32,918 nucleotides of DNA from Chitinophagales bacterium (GTDB lineage: Bacteria; Bacteroidota; Bacteroidia; Chitinophagales; LD1). The DNA is taken from the NCBI GenBank assembly GCA_025057415.1, contig JANWXI010000025.1, positions 1-32,918 on the forward strand. Reading direction: 5' to 3'. Position numbers and translations under genes: made by a program. Below the pieces are notes generated by a model. That model did not search any database and was not told where the DNA came from. It worked only from the letters and a program-made list of their open reading frames with translations. Of this stretch, positions 1 to 8,301 are shown in pieces; the stretch's first letter is position 1; every line of letters begins with the position of its first letter.

Positions 1-20
1 ATATTTCATGTAACTGCGCC

Positions 21-41
21 CGCGCCCGCGGCGCGGGCGCG
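21..41. repeat. Perfect GC-rich palindrome
   Basis: Arms CGCGCCCGCG (21-30) and CGCGGGCGCG (32-41) are perfect reverse complements around one central G. The tract is entirely G and C within an A/T-rich region. It could form a cruciform or hairpin with the central bases unpaired. No T-tract follows on either strand, so it does not look like a standard intrinsic terminator. Confidence 0.7.
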
Positions 42-75
42 ATGACATAGCACATCTATAAAACCCTACACATCC

Positions 76-110
76 TCTTGGGTCGCCCGCCACAGGCGGG
101 CGACCCAAGA
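76..110. repeat. Strong 16-bp stem inverted repeat
   Basis: Bases 76-91 and 95-110 are perfectly complementary, giving a 16-bp stem with the three-base loop ACA at 92-94. The stem core is GGGTCGCCCGCC. Neither strand continues into a T-run, so it is better read as a REP-like palindromic element, or as a transcript-end stabiliser of a gene outside the window, than as a textbook terminator. Confidence 0.7.
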
Positions 111-566
111 TCAAACCCAGTCAAATATGCCCGTAATTACCCTACAATATACCAATTACGCCAACACACTCCATCTCAACTGAATATTTTCGAGGTGATA
201 ACCGTTAACATACGTTCAAGCACAACGATATTTTCTTTTTGAGCAGCACTTTTCAAAAAACAAGAAAAAATCAAGAATGTAAATCTCTACATGGGCAACT
301 AAACGCCTGCTCCAATAAAAATAATCTCCAACTTCACCGTTGCCGCTTTATGCTTCGTTTTTTTTACATTATCTACCAGGAGTTTATTTTAGTTACATAG
401 AATTATCTTTATATACTTATTTTTTAATATACATACAAGTTAGTTAGCATTTTTATTTTTGAGATTTGCTGAGCTTTCATTAACGGTAAAAAAATACACC
501 CCCGACAGTTATTTGCAGAACTTTTCAATCTGGTATAAGCAAATTTCATAATTATTCAAAATGGTT

Positions 567-589
567 TAGGTTTGGCTCAAGGAAAAAGG
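567..589 (+). promoter_or_regulatory. Possible -7 element and purine-rich RBS for the 591 gene
   Basis: TAGGTTTG at 567-574 fits the Bacteroidota -7 consensus TAnnTTTG. No good TTTG -33 box is present; TTTC at 544-547 is at about the right spacing but has one mismatch. The start would leave a leader of only about 10 bases. GGAAAAAGG at 581-589 is a purine-rich possible ribosome-binding stretch almost touching the ATG at 591. The short leader makes the promoter call uncertain. Confidence 0.3.
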
Positions 590-590
590 C

Positions 591-2330
591 ATGCTCAAAC
601 GGCTCTTAACTCTTGTTGCATTCTCATACCCCGCCTGGGGCGCTGCGCAGGGGGCTTTCATGCCACTCGGAAGCGATGCATATCACATTGTTGACAGGTT
701 AGATATAAAATACAGTCGTATCATACCTATTCAACACACAGCCGATAAAAGTTATTACCGGGGGCAAATGGCAAAACTTGCCGAAACCCTGATGCTTTCA
801 AACCTTCGCTTCAACAGCGTACAGCAATTTCAAATACAATGGCTGGCAGATGAAGCGCCAGATTTTCTGGATAGCACCGAAAGCCGCACCAAACGACCCC
901 TTTGGAAACTCTACCGCGAGCCGGCATCATTTGCGCATGTTACTTCTAAAAACAAAGGTCTGTTTGACCTACGCTTTAATCCGATTTTTGATTTAAAAAT
1001 GGGGATAGAGAGCTACGACAGCCGGTTTGTGTTTACCACCAGCCGGGGAGTTGAAGTGCGGGGCAACATCCGGCGCGTTTTGAGTTTTTACTTCAATGGT
1101 TTCGGTAATGCCGCCCGCCACCACAAGTACATCACCGATAAAATCCGCAAAAACACCCCCTACGATATTTACACATACGTACCCGGGCAGGCATATTGGA
1201 AAGATTACTCCTCAAACATCTTTAAGTTTAACGATGGTATAGATTACTTTGATGCCCGCGGATATATCAATGCCAACATACTTAAATACATCAACGTATC
1301 TTTTGGCCGCGATAAGTTTTTTATCGGCAACGGACAGCGCTCATTTTTCCTCTCCGATTTTTCAGCGCCTTATTTATTTCTCAGGACCGATGTTTCTTTC
1401 TGGCGGTTCAGATATCAGAGCATCCTGGCTGAACTGACGGCACAGTACATCCGCGGAGCCGACCAGCTCCTTCCCAAAAAATACATGGCTGTGCATCACT
1501 TGAGCATTCAACCTACACATTTTCTTAATTTCGGATTGTTTGAGGGCGTAGTAATGCAGCGCAGTAAACATTTTGAATTACAATACCTCAATCCGGTAAT
1601 CTTTTATCGCGCTGTAGAGCACGCATTAGGTAGCCCTGACAACGTACTGCTCGGAGCAGATTTCAAAGCTAACGTCATTAATCATTTAAGTTTTTACGGG
1701 CAGTTTTTGCTGGATGAATTTAATTTCAAAAATGCTTTTGCCCGAAACGGCTGGTGGGCAAACAAATGGGCTTTGCAGTTGGGCATGAAGTATATCGACA
1801 TCGCTCCGAATTTAGATGGACAGATAGAGATGAACCTGTGCCGACCCTTTATGTACACGCACGAAGAAAACACCAACTTTACACATTACAACCAGCCGCT
1901 GGCTCATCCGTTGGGCGCCAATTTTATAGAGGTCATTACACAACTTCGTTATCAGCCCCTCACTTACCTGACCATACAAGGCAAGCTTATAGCCGCACAA
2001 GTTGGTGAAGATACTCTAGACCCCACCACCAATAAGCTGACGAACCTGGGGGCTGATATTTTCCGAAATTCGGGAGGCGGAAATAGTGTTACCAAAGAAT
2101 ACGGGAACAAGTTACTGCAAGGAGCGCGTAGCAACATTACTTTTTTTCAGCTACTTACCTCTTATCAACCCTGGCACAACGTGTATCTTGATTTAGAAAT
2201 ACTTTACCGTGCCAAGCGTGGCGAAAAAACGGAGAACGCCATTTCAAACAATTACTTGCTACGCCAGTCAACCTTCGGCATCAGCATCGGAGCACGCATG
2301 AACTTTGCCGCGCGCAGACATGAGTTTTAG
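591..2330 (+). CDS. Predicted outer-membrane beta-barrel protein (Wzi/RemB-like, family uncertain)
   Basis: The 579-residue product begins with a typical signal peptide: MLKRLL, a hydrophobic core, and probable cleavage after GAAQ near residue 20. The rest has alternating hydrophobic/aromatic stretches with many Tyr and Phe residues, as in porin-like barrels. It ends in an amphipathic strand with a C-terminal Phe (ARRHEF), common for outer-membrane barrels. Motifs such as GRDKFFIGNGQRSFFLSD and an N-terminal PLGSDAYHIVDRL stretch resemble large Bacteroidota barrel proteins annotated as capsule-assembly Wzi-family or gliding protein RemB-like; this resemblance is from memory and was not searched. 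It is transcribed alone and converges on the T9SS cargo gene, with only 17 bases between the stops and no visible terminator. Outer-membrane location is well supported. The precise role (capsule anchoring, adhesion or gliding) is inference. Confidence 0.6.
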   Translation: MLKRLLTLVAFSYPAWGAAQGAFMPLGSDAYHIVDRLDIKYSRIIPIQHTADKSYYRGQMAKLAETLMLSNLRFNSVQQFQIQWLADEAPDFLDSTESRTKRPLWKLYREPASFAHVTSKNKGLFDLRFNPIFDLKMGIESYDSRFVFTTSRGVEVRGNIRRVLSFYFNGFGNAARHHKYITDKIRKNTPYDIYTYVPGQAYWKDYSSNIFKFNDGIDYFDARGYINANILKYINVSFGRDKFFIGNGQRSFFLSDFSAPYLFLRTDVSFWRFRYQSILAELTAQYIRGADQLLPKKYMAVHHLSIQPTHFLNFGLFEGVVMQRSKHFELQYLNPVIFYRAVEHALGSPDNVLLGADFKANVINHLSFYGQFLLDEFNFKNAFARNGWWANKWALQLGMKYIDIAPNLDGQIEMNLCRPFMYTHEENTNFTHYNQPLAHPLGANFIEVITQLRYQPLTYLTIQGKLIAAQVGEDTLDPTTNKLTNLGADIFRNSGGGNSVTKEYGNKLLQGARSNITFFQLLTSYQPWHNVYLDLEILYRAKRGEKTENAISNNYLLRQSTFGISIGARMNFAARRHEF

Positions 2331-2347
2331 CGCTAATCAAATTCTCA

Positions 2348-4243
2348 TTACTGCAATAATAAACGGGTATTAAGATGATGTCCGTTTTTCTCAAGTTGCA
2401 GAATATATACCCCTTTGGCTAAATCGGTCAGGTCAATTTTCAATTCCTGTTTACCGTATTGCTGCTCCTGTTGCATTTCGCGTATGATAGAACCGATGGC
2501 ATCGGTAATGCGGATGCGCACGGCATGCTCACCATCTGTTGCATACGATACGGTAAACAAACCCGTACCCGGATTGGGGTACACCTGCAAGCCGATAATT
2601 CCGGCAGAAGGTACGTTATCAAATCCTACACCGTTAACAACAATCGGCTCAGCCACCGCACTGCATGCCGGAAAAGCAGGGTTGTAAACCTCGGCATAAT
2701 AACTGCCATTCCCCACGTAGTCCAGAAACTTGCCGTCTTGGCCGGTAATCAGGTTCCCATTGTAGTACCACCGTGCTTTCATGCCGTTCGGAAATGGTGT
2801 GATGAAGAGTTTCGTACCGTTATCAATCACCGTAATCGGATCAACACCCTGCATAACAGTTACGCTCTTAAACGTTGAGATGTTTTGACAGCCGGTTGAG
2901 AGGTTAGTTACTTTTACTTTATAGTTGCCGGCTGCATTTGTAAAGAAAGCAGAGTCATTTATCCCACTAAGAAATACCGTATCTCTCCACCATTCAAAAC
3001 TGTATCCTGCGTAATTACCTTGAATGGAAATCCGAATTGAGTCATTGGAGCAAAAAGTATCGCGGCTCGCCAGAACAACAGGTACAGGAGGAGTAGGGTG
3101 CACTACTACCCACAAAGTATCGGTGAGTATTACACCCGGCACAGTATCAATAACTACAGTACCTGTGGAGTTATTTAAATTGTCAAACAACGGGAAAGTA
3201 CCTAACTGAACGGTGACGTCATAATCGCCTATTTTATCATCCGGTGATGCAAAGATGGGTAACAAGCCACAATTATCATCATCCCATATTTCCATATCAA
3301 CGGTAAAGGTACCGGGTGTTAACTCCTGGTTAATGTTGGTATAGGATGGGTTTTTGGTGGAAGGGGCTGTGTTATTGCAATTATGGCTTTGATAGCCGGT
3401 TTGTATGATACGTAAATAAGGTTCAGGATCCTGGAGAGAAGTGGCTTCATTGATATCGGGATACCAACCGCTGTTGAGCTGGGCATTCACGCTTTTGATG
3501 CGATAGTTGTAAAAAACTGTTTTAAGCGATATAGGAAAGGTATCGGACTTGGTGCCGGAGGTGTTATTAAAAGTAAATTGACCGGGATTTTTTACCTCTG
3601 TTTGTGTGCCGGCAATGTTCCAGAAGTAACGGGTCAGGTTAGGCGCAGGCGCCTGTTTTGTTGCCTGAAGGTTAACGGTAATAGTGTTACATGCGCTTGA
3701 GCCACCGCTCCCGTATGTGAAAGTGGTTACACCTGATGATGTGTCGGGCAATACTACTACTGTATCAGAATATTGCTGATTCTGGTCATCGGCATCCACG
3801 TCACCAATAGGTGTACCGATGGCAGTTACATCTGCTAAAAGGTAAACCGTAATCACATAAGTACCTGCCACCAGCGGTGTACCGCAAAACGTGGCGCAAC
3901 CGATCGTATCCCCGTTTTGAATGTTGTAGCTTCCGTTTTGACTGAAGTACGGTGTCTGAAAACCACCGGGTAATCCGCTTACGCCTGTCACATCAATACG
4001 ACGGAGTTTTATACTGGTACAACCACCGCAAGGCGTTGAAATCTGGTTGGGGTTTATAAACCGCGGCATGTAAAAAGGGATAACTTTCGAAAATGGCTGA
4101 TTCACGTACACCGTGTCTAATTTGGCACATAGTCCCCCCGATGGAGGACAAGTGGACGTAAAAGAGGGTGTACACGAGTTGCACTGTGCGAAGGCATAAT
4201 ATGTTCCTAAAACACAAAAAGCAAGAGCTACAAACTTTTTCAT
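2348..4243 (-). CDS. T9SS type A sorting-domain secreted protein
   Basis: The 631-residue product has a signal peptide (MKKFVALAF..., cleavage probably after YAFA at about 19). The mature protein starts with a Cys-rich segment (CNSC, then CGGC). The middle is beta-rich. An Ig-like stretch around residues 395-470 carries the DTFCSNDSIRI and TGCQNIS cysteines. The last 80 or so residues form a T9SS type A C-terminal domain: VYPNPGTGLFTVSY, then ITDAIGSIIRE, then LAKGVYILQLE. Such domains direct export through the T9SS and are cleaved, usually with anchoring to surface lipopolysaccharide. No catalytic motif is recognisable, so the mature function is unknown; it is probably a surface or released structural/binding protein. 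It lies 84 bases downstream of the TonB-dependent receptor on the same strand, so it could be co-transcribed or use its own promoter in the gap. Confidence 0.85.
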   Translation of the reverse strand: MKKFVALAFCVLGTYYAFAQCNSCTPSFTSTCPPSGGLCAKLDTVYVNQPFSKVIPFYMPRFINPNQISTPCGGCTSIKLRRIDVTGVSGLPGGFQTPYFSQNGSYNIQNGDTIGCATFCGTPLVAGTYVITVYLLADVTAIGTPIGDVDADDQNQQYSDTVVVLPDTSSGVTTFTYGSGGSSACNTITVNLQATKQAPAPNLTRYFWNIAGTQTEVKNPGQFTFNNTSGTKSDTFPISLKTVFYNYRIKSVNAQLNSGWYPDINEATSLQDPEPYLRIIQTGYQSHNCNNTAPSTKNPSYTNINQELTPGTFTVDMEIWDDDNCGLLPIFASPDDKIGDYDVTVQLGTFPLFDNLNNSTGTVVIDTVPGVILTDTLWVVVHPTPPVPVVLASRDTFCSNDSIRISIQGNYAGYSFEWWRDTVFLSGINDSAFFTNAAGNYKVKVTNLSTGCQNISTFKSVTVMQGVDPITVIDNGTKLFITPFPNGMKARWYYNGNLITGQDGKFLDYVGNGSYYAEVYNPAFPACSAVAEPIVVNGVGFDNVPSAGIIGLQVYPNPGTGLFTVSYATDGEHAVRIRITDAIGSIIREMQQEQQYGKQELKIDLTDLAKGVYILQLEKNGHHLNTRLLLQ

Positions 4244-4293
4244 TTGGTAAAAGATTTATATTATATGAAAGATATTTGCAACATACACGATAA

Positions 4294-4301
4294 CAAAAGT
4301 A
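4294..4301 (-). promoter_or_regulatory. Possible -7 promoter element of the T9SS cargo gene
   Basis: On the minus strand this reads TACTTTTG, matching TAnnTTTG. It would place a transcription start near 4288 and a leader of about 45 bases before the ATG at 4243. No clear TTTG -33 box is found at the expected distance, so read-through from the receptor gene remains an alternative. Confidence 0.3.
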
Positions 4302-4327
4302 ATACAAATGCTAATGATTTTTCGTTC

Positions 4328-6889
4328 TTATTTCGCTGTTCTAAAGTAGTAAGCCACCTGTAGGGTGTAACTTCGGGGGGCTTCGAACCTTCCCGGGCGG
4401 GGCATCCACTCCCAGTTCAAAACATTCTTGATAATAAATGACATTTTGAAGTTATCTATGGGTTTGTAACCCAGCGCAATATTCAAGATGTTGTCGCCTT
4501 TGTAATTTCTTCGCTCCAACTCTTTGCGATATTCATACAAACCTCTGAATGATTGAATGCCCAATACAGCAGAAACCGGCACGCCGGCAAAGAACGGGCT
4601 CACAAAAGCATAGTCAATGTTCTTTTGATAAGCAATGAACTGGTAATCCATGTTAACCTCAAAACGCTTATGGATTATATTAAATATTAATTTAAATTGA
4701 TGATCCGGGCGGTATTTCAGCATGTTTTTACTGCTCGAGGAGAGCATGCCGTATGTAATATATTGGTTAGTATCCAAGCCGGCCGGGGCATTGGCGTTGT
4801 TGTATGAAGTTTGAGCAAATCCGCCTTCATTGCTCGGCTTAATTGTATCTCCCTCTGAATTGTAAATAATGATGGGCTTATCCCAATTAAGTGCAGTTGT
4901 GCTGATGTACGTGTAACCACCGAGAAGGTTAAATTCCACGGGGCCTGCAAACGTTTGAAAACCCAGTGCACCATCTACGCCCAGGATGCGTGTGTCGCCT
5001 ACATTCTGCGATGAAAATCCGACACCGTATTTTCCTGCCAGAAAATCAAACTTACCAAACTGACCGAAGATAAACTCCATCATATTGTCAAATTGATTCC
5101 AGAAACCCGCAACATCCACATAACCCATTGTGCGGGAATTTTTACCGAATTTGAACCCTTGCTTAACACCAATTTCTGCGCTGTACCCTTTCTCGGGCTT
5201 AAGGTTTACATTCGGAAAAATCTCCAATGCGCCTCCCACTTTGGTAGTCACAAATAATTCTGCGATAGATGGATAACGGAAACCCTGCCCGAATGAGCCG
5301 CGTACATAAGTAGCTTTAGCGGCTTGGTAGTTAATTCCGAGACGTAAAAGCGGATAGGGAAGATCTTTTAAACTGTTTCGTCCATCCACGTTGAAGTACT
5401 CCCAACGCAGGCCCAACGTTACATTTAGCCGGTCAAAAAATTTGCCGTCAACCTGCGCATAGATAGAGGCGTTATTACCCCGATGTTTTTTATCGCCATA
5501 CAAATACGGTATGGGATAATACCCGAGCGAGTCAATAATTTTTTGACGAATAGAGTCGGGGGTTAGGTCGTTGGGGTTCTTGGGTGGTGCAATACGATCA
5601 ATACGGCCACCCACGCCGGCAATAAAATTTAATTTGATATTTTCTTTAATTTCAAACGGGCGCTGGTAACTCACATCAAAAATATGGCGATGAGCGATAG
5701 AACCTTGCCCGGTGCTGTTGACGTTAGAGGAGTTCAACCAACGATAACGAAAAGTAAATTTGTTGTTTTTGGAGTCGTAACACGTAACAAATGGATCTAC
5801 TATGTAACGGCTGTTATCGTATTTGGTTATTGTGTTGGGCAAGGGTCTCATTCCCTTAGGCCCAACACTATCCCATAAAAAGAATGTTTTACCCCAGCTC
5901 CACATAGCTAATACATTTGCCCCGGCAGTAAGTCCGGTAACTTTTTTGAATCGGTGGCGAATCTTGGCGTTTACCCTGAAATCCTGACTGTCAGAAGAAT
6001 CGAGCCAGCCCCTGTCATTGTTGTAGGCAGTACCAGTGATGATATCCCACTGTCCGATTTTTCTGCGGTCTCCAAAGTTAAATCCTGCAAAATATTGGGG
6101 ATTACCTTGCCACCACTTCATGGAGCGTGTGCGGGTTGGGCCCTCGTAAAAGCCGACATACGTTTGCAAGCGTGTAAACGGGTCCTCGGTGGGATATGCC
6201 ATACGGGTGTTGATGACACCATTTAGCGCCCCGGAGCCGTAAATAGATGAAGCTGCGCCTTTCAGTACCTCAATCTGCTCAATATTTTCAACCGGTATCA
6301 TACCCCATTTGGCATCATCGGCATCGGCAGTGGTAATAAGCAAGTCATCGTATAACACTGCTACCCGGGAACCGGCCCCGTAACTCCAGCCCGAGCCACC
6401 GCGAATGTTCGCTTGCCCGTCCGCAATTGTTACACTGGGTATTTTCTGCACGGCATTGTCAACACTGGTTACGTTTTGGTTGTTTATCACATCTGACTTC
6501 AACACCTCCAGCGACACAGTTTCTTCGCTGAGTTTTTTCTCATATTTACTACCGGTTACAACCACCACATCTATAATCTGCTGCTTTTCTGCCAACGTCA
6601 CATTCAGTGTTTTTACCTCGCCGGGCGATAGAGTCACCTTAATATTTTGCTCCTCTTTACCTACATACTTGAATGAAACCGTATATGAACCCGGTGGCAC
6701 TGAAATCTCAAATTTTCCGTCAAAATCGGTTACGGCTGCCCATCCTTTGGCTGCGTCAATTATAACGTTGGCTGATACAAGCGGGTCACCGTTTTCCTCT
6801 TTGACCACCCCGATAACTTTGGCGTTTTGTGCTTTTACTAGAGCTGCGAAAATGCTGGATATTAGAACGAAGTAAATCTTACAACTCAT
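4328..6889 (-). CDS. TonB-dependent outer-membrane receptor with carboxypeptidase-like N-terminal domain
   Basis: The 853-residue product has a signal peptide (cleavage near residue 20, VKAQ). A carboxypeptidase-regulatory-like domain spans about 24-100 (VIGVVKEENGDPLVSANV ... TDFDGKFEISVPPGSYTV). A possible TonB-box-like segment lies near 107-115 (DVVVVTGSK). The plug domain runs from about 118 to 230, with NIRGGSGWSYGAGSRV and EQIEVLKGAASSIYGSGALNGVI, the typical end of TonB plugs. A beta-barrel fills the rest and ends in the aromatic strand SYTLQVAYYF. Length and domain order fit Bacteroidota receptors that import siderophores, cobalamin, peptides or glycans using TonB energy. No SusD-like partner is adjacent, so a glycan-utilisation pair is not supported and the substrate is unknown. 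The only same-strand neighbour downstream is the T9SS type A protein. No confident promoter was found in 6890-7068. Confidence 0.9.
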   Translation of the reverse strand: MSCKIYFVLISSIFAALVKAQNAKVIGVVKEENGDPLVSANVIIDAAKGWAAVTDFDGKFEISVPPGSYTVSFKYVGKEEQNIKVTLSPGEVKTLNVTLAEKQQIIDVVVVTGSKYEKKLSEETVSLEVLKSDVINNQNVTSVDNAVQKIPSVTIADGQANIRGGSGWSYGAGSRVAVLYDDLLITTADADDAKWGMIPVENIEQIEVLKGAASSIYGSGALNGVINTRMAYPTEDPFTRLQTYVGFYEGPTRTRSMKWWQGNPQYFAGFNFGDRRKIGQWDIITGTAYNNDRGWLDSSDSQDFRVNAKIRHRFKKVTGLTAGANVLAMWSWGKTFFLWDSVGPKGMRPLPNTITKYDNSRYIVDPFVTCYDSKNNKFTFRYRWLNSSNVNSTGQGSIAHRHIFDVSYQRPFEIKENIKLNFIAGVGGRIDRIAPPKNPNDLTPDSIRQKIIDSLGYYPIPYLYGDKKHRGNNASIYAQVDGKFFDRLNVTLGLRWEYFNVDGRNSLKDLPYPLLRLGINYQAAKATYVRGSFGQGFRYPSIAELFVTTKVGGALEIFPNVNLKPEKGYSAEIGVKQGFKFGKNSRTMGYVDVAGFWNQFDNMMEFIFGQFGKFDFLAGKYGVGFSSQNVGDTRILGVDGALGFQTFAGPVEFNLLGGYTYISTTALNWDKPIIIYNSEGDTIKPSNEGGFAQTSYNNANAPAGLDTNQYITYGMLSSSSKNMLKYRPDHQFKLIFNIIHKRFEVNMDYQFIAYQKNIDYAFVSPFFAGVPVSAVLGIQSFRGLYEYRKELERRNYKGDNILNIALGYKPIDNFKMSFIIKNVLNWEWMPRPGRFEAPRSYTLQVAYYFRTAK

Positions 6890-7068
6890 GTAAAATAATT
6901 TGATTATGAAACGAAGGAAAATATTTTTTTGAAAAGTTCAAATGTTGCCTTCAGGCCAGAAGCTATCGACCTTTGAGGCACAAACACACGAAACTAACGC
7001 CGTTAAAAGCCACAAATAAATAAGGGTAGTCATTTGAACACCAAAGCACAAATATGCATTTACACGCC

Positions 7069-8208
7069 TCATGTAAGGGCTTGTTGCAGGTCATCCAGTA
7101 GGTCCTCTACATCTTCTATGCCCACACTGAGTCGGAGCAGATTGTCCACTACACCCGCTTTTTCGCGTTCCGGCTTTGGGATGCTAGCATGTGTCATTGT
7201 GGCGGGATGATTCACCAGCGATTCAACCCCGCCCAACGATTCAGCCAGGGTGAACACTTTAAAATTAGATGCTATACGAAATGTTTCTTCCAACGATACA
7301 TCCTTCAGTACAAACGAAATCATGCCGCCAAAATCGCGCATCTGACGACAAGCTATTTCATGATTCGGATGGTCGGTAAATCCCGGCCAATATACTTTTG
7401 CAACACGGGGATGATTACGCAAATATTCCGCTACTCTGCGGCCATTGGCACTGTGCCTGTCCATTCTTACATGCAAGGTTTTGATGCCCCGTAGTACCAA
7501 AAAACAATCCATTGGGCCCGGATTTGCACCACAACTATTCAGTATAAAAAACAGTTTTTCATAAAGCGCATCATCATTCATAACCAAAGCACCCATCACA
7601 ACATCGCTGTGGCCTCCTAAATATTTGGTGGCGCTGTGCATAACTATATCGGCTCCGAGTGTCAACGGATTTTGTAGATAGGGAGATGCGAAAGTGTTGT
7701 CAACGGCTAAAAGGATATTATGTTTTTTTGCAATATCTGAAACGGCGGCAATGTCCACAATCTGCATGGTAGGATTGGTGGGGGTTTCGACCCATATCAG
7801 CTTGGTACGGGACGAAATGAGCGGCTCAATACCGGATACATCGGTAAGGTTAACAAAATGAAACTTTATACCGAGCGGTTCGAATATTTTTGTAAAAATA
7901 CGATAGCTGCCGCCGTACAAATCATCCCCGGTAATTACCTCATCGCCCGGGCGCAGCAGTTTAATAACCGCATCAATGGCGCCCATACCACTGCTGAAAC
8001 AAATGGCGTGTTTACCGTTTTCCAATGCAGCAATGTTTCTTTCGAGTGCTGTGCGCGTAGGATTTTTACCGCGTGCGTAGGCATATCCTTTGTGTTTGCC
8101 GGGGCTTTCCTGTACATATGTACTGGTTTGATAGATGGGAGTCATGATGGCACCGGTGGCAGGATCCGGCTCCTGCCCGGCGTGAATTGCTTTAGTGCCA
8201 AATTTCAT
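7069..8208 (-). CDS. Cystathionine gamma-synthase/gamma-lyase family PLP enzyme
   Basis: The 379-residue product is full length for the Cys/Met-metabolism PLP family. Visible hallmarks are YAYARGKNPTR near residues 42-52 (phosphate-binding Tyr/Arg region), SSGMGAID near 72-79, VDNTFASPYLQNPL with Asp170 that contacts the pyridine nitrogen, and SATKYLGGHSD with the Schiff-base Lys195. The C-terminal part has LAESLGGVESLVNHPATMTHA and LLRLSVGIEDVEDLLDDL. The AESLGG Glu and overall wording are close to eukaryotic-type cystathionine gamma-lyases, but synthases of this family share most of it. The enzyme therefore acts in transsulfuration (cystathionine formation or cleavage to cysteine, 2-oxobutyrate and ammonia); direction cannot be fixed by eye. 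It is cytoplasmic and functionally unrelated to the surface genes around it. It starts just downstream of the terminator of the giant operon, so it is probably a separate transcript. Confidence 0.9.
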   Translation of the reverse strand: MKFGTKAIHAGQEPDPATGAIMTPIYQTSTYVQESPGKHKGYAYARGKNPTRTALERNIAALENGKHAICFSSGMGAIDAVIKLLRPGDEVITGDDLYGGSYRIFTKIFEPLGIKFHFVNLTDVSGIEPLISSRTKLIWVETPTNPTMQIVDIAAVSDIAKKHNILLAVDNTFASPYLQNPLTLGADIVMHSATKYLGGHSDVVMGALVMNDDALYEKLFFILNSCGANPGPMDCFLVLRGIKTLHVRMDRHSANGRRVAEYLRNHPRVAKVYWPGFTDHPNHEIACRQMRDFGGMISFVLKDVSLEETFRIASNFKVFTLAESLGGVESLVNHPATMTHASIPKPEREKAGVVDNLLRLSVGIEDVEDLLDDLQQALT

Positions 8209-8256
8209 AAGAGAGTGTTGTTAAAGGGATTAAAAGTTATTCCGCACCAAAATAAA

Positions 8257-8283
8257 AAAATGCCGCACTAAGGGCGGCATTTT
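8257..8283 (-). terminator. Intrinsic terminator of the giant adhesin operon
   Basis: AAAATGCCGC (8257-8266) and GCGGCATTTT (8274-8283) form a perfect 10-bp stem with a seven-base loop. On the minus strand the stem runs directly into a T-rich tail (complement of 8250-8259). It lies about 20 bases after the stop codon of the OmpA-domain gene. This is the clearest terminator in the window and separates the adhesin operon from the PLP-enzyme gene. Confidence 0.85.
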
Positions 8284-8301
8284 GAAAGTGTTTTACATAG
8301 C

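Larger units (their letters stand above)
1..590. other. Intergenic region without a recognisable gene
   Basis: No convincing coding frame is present. The left 110 bases hold two GC-rich inverted repeats, listed separately. From about 120 onward the sequence is A/T-rich and unstructured by eye. The last 60 bases contain the leader of the rightward gene starting at 591. The gene to the left of the window is not visible, so it is unknown whether the hairpins close an upstream transcript. Confidence 0.6.

Noticed and set aside
2415-2878. Two + strand frames of 90 and 139 codons opposite the T9SS type A gene
   Set aside because: They lie opposite the conserved sorting domain and Ig-like region, and their products have no recognisable features.
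8257-8283. Bidirectional terminator
   Set aside because: The long T-rich tail is present only on the minus strand. The + side has just the Ts already used in the stem, and no + strand gene ends there.
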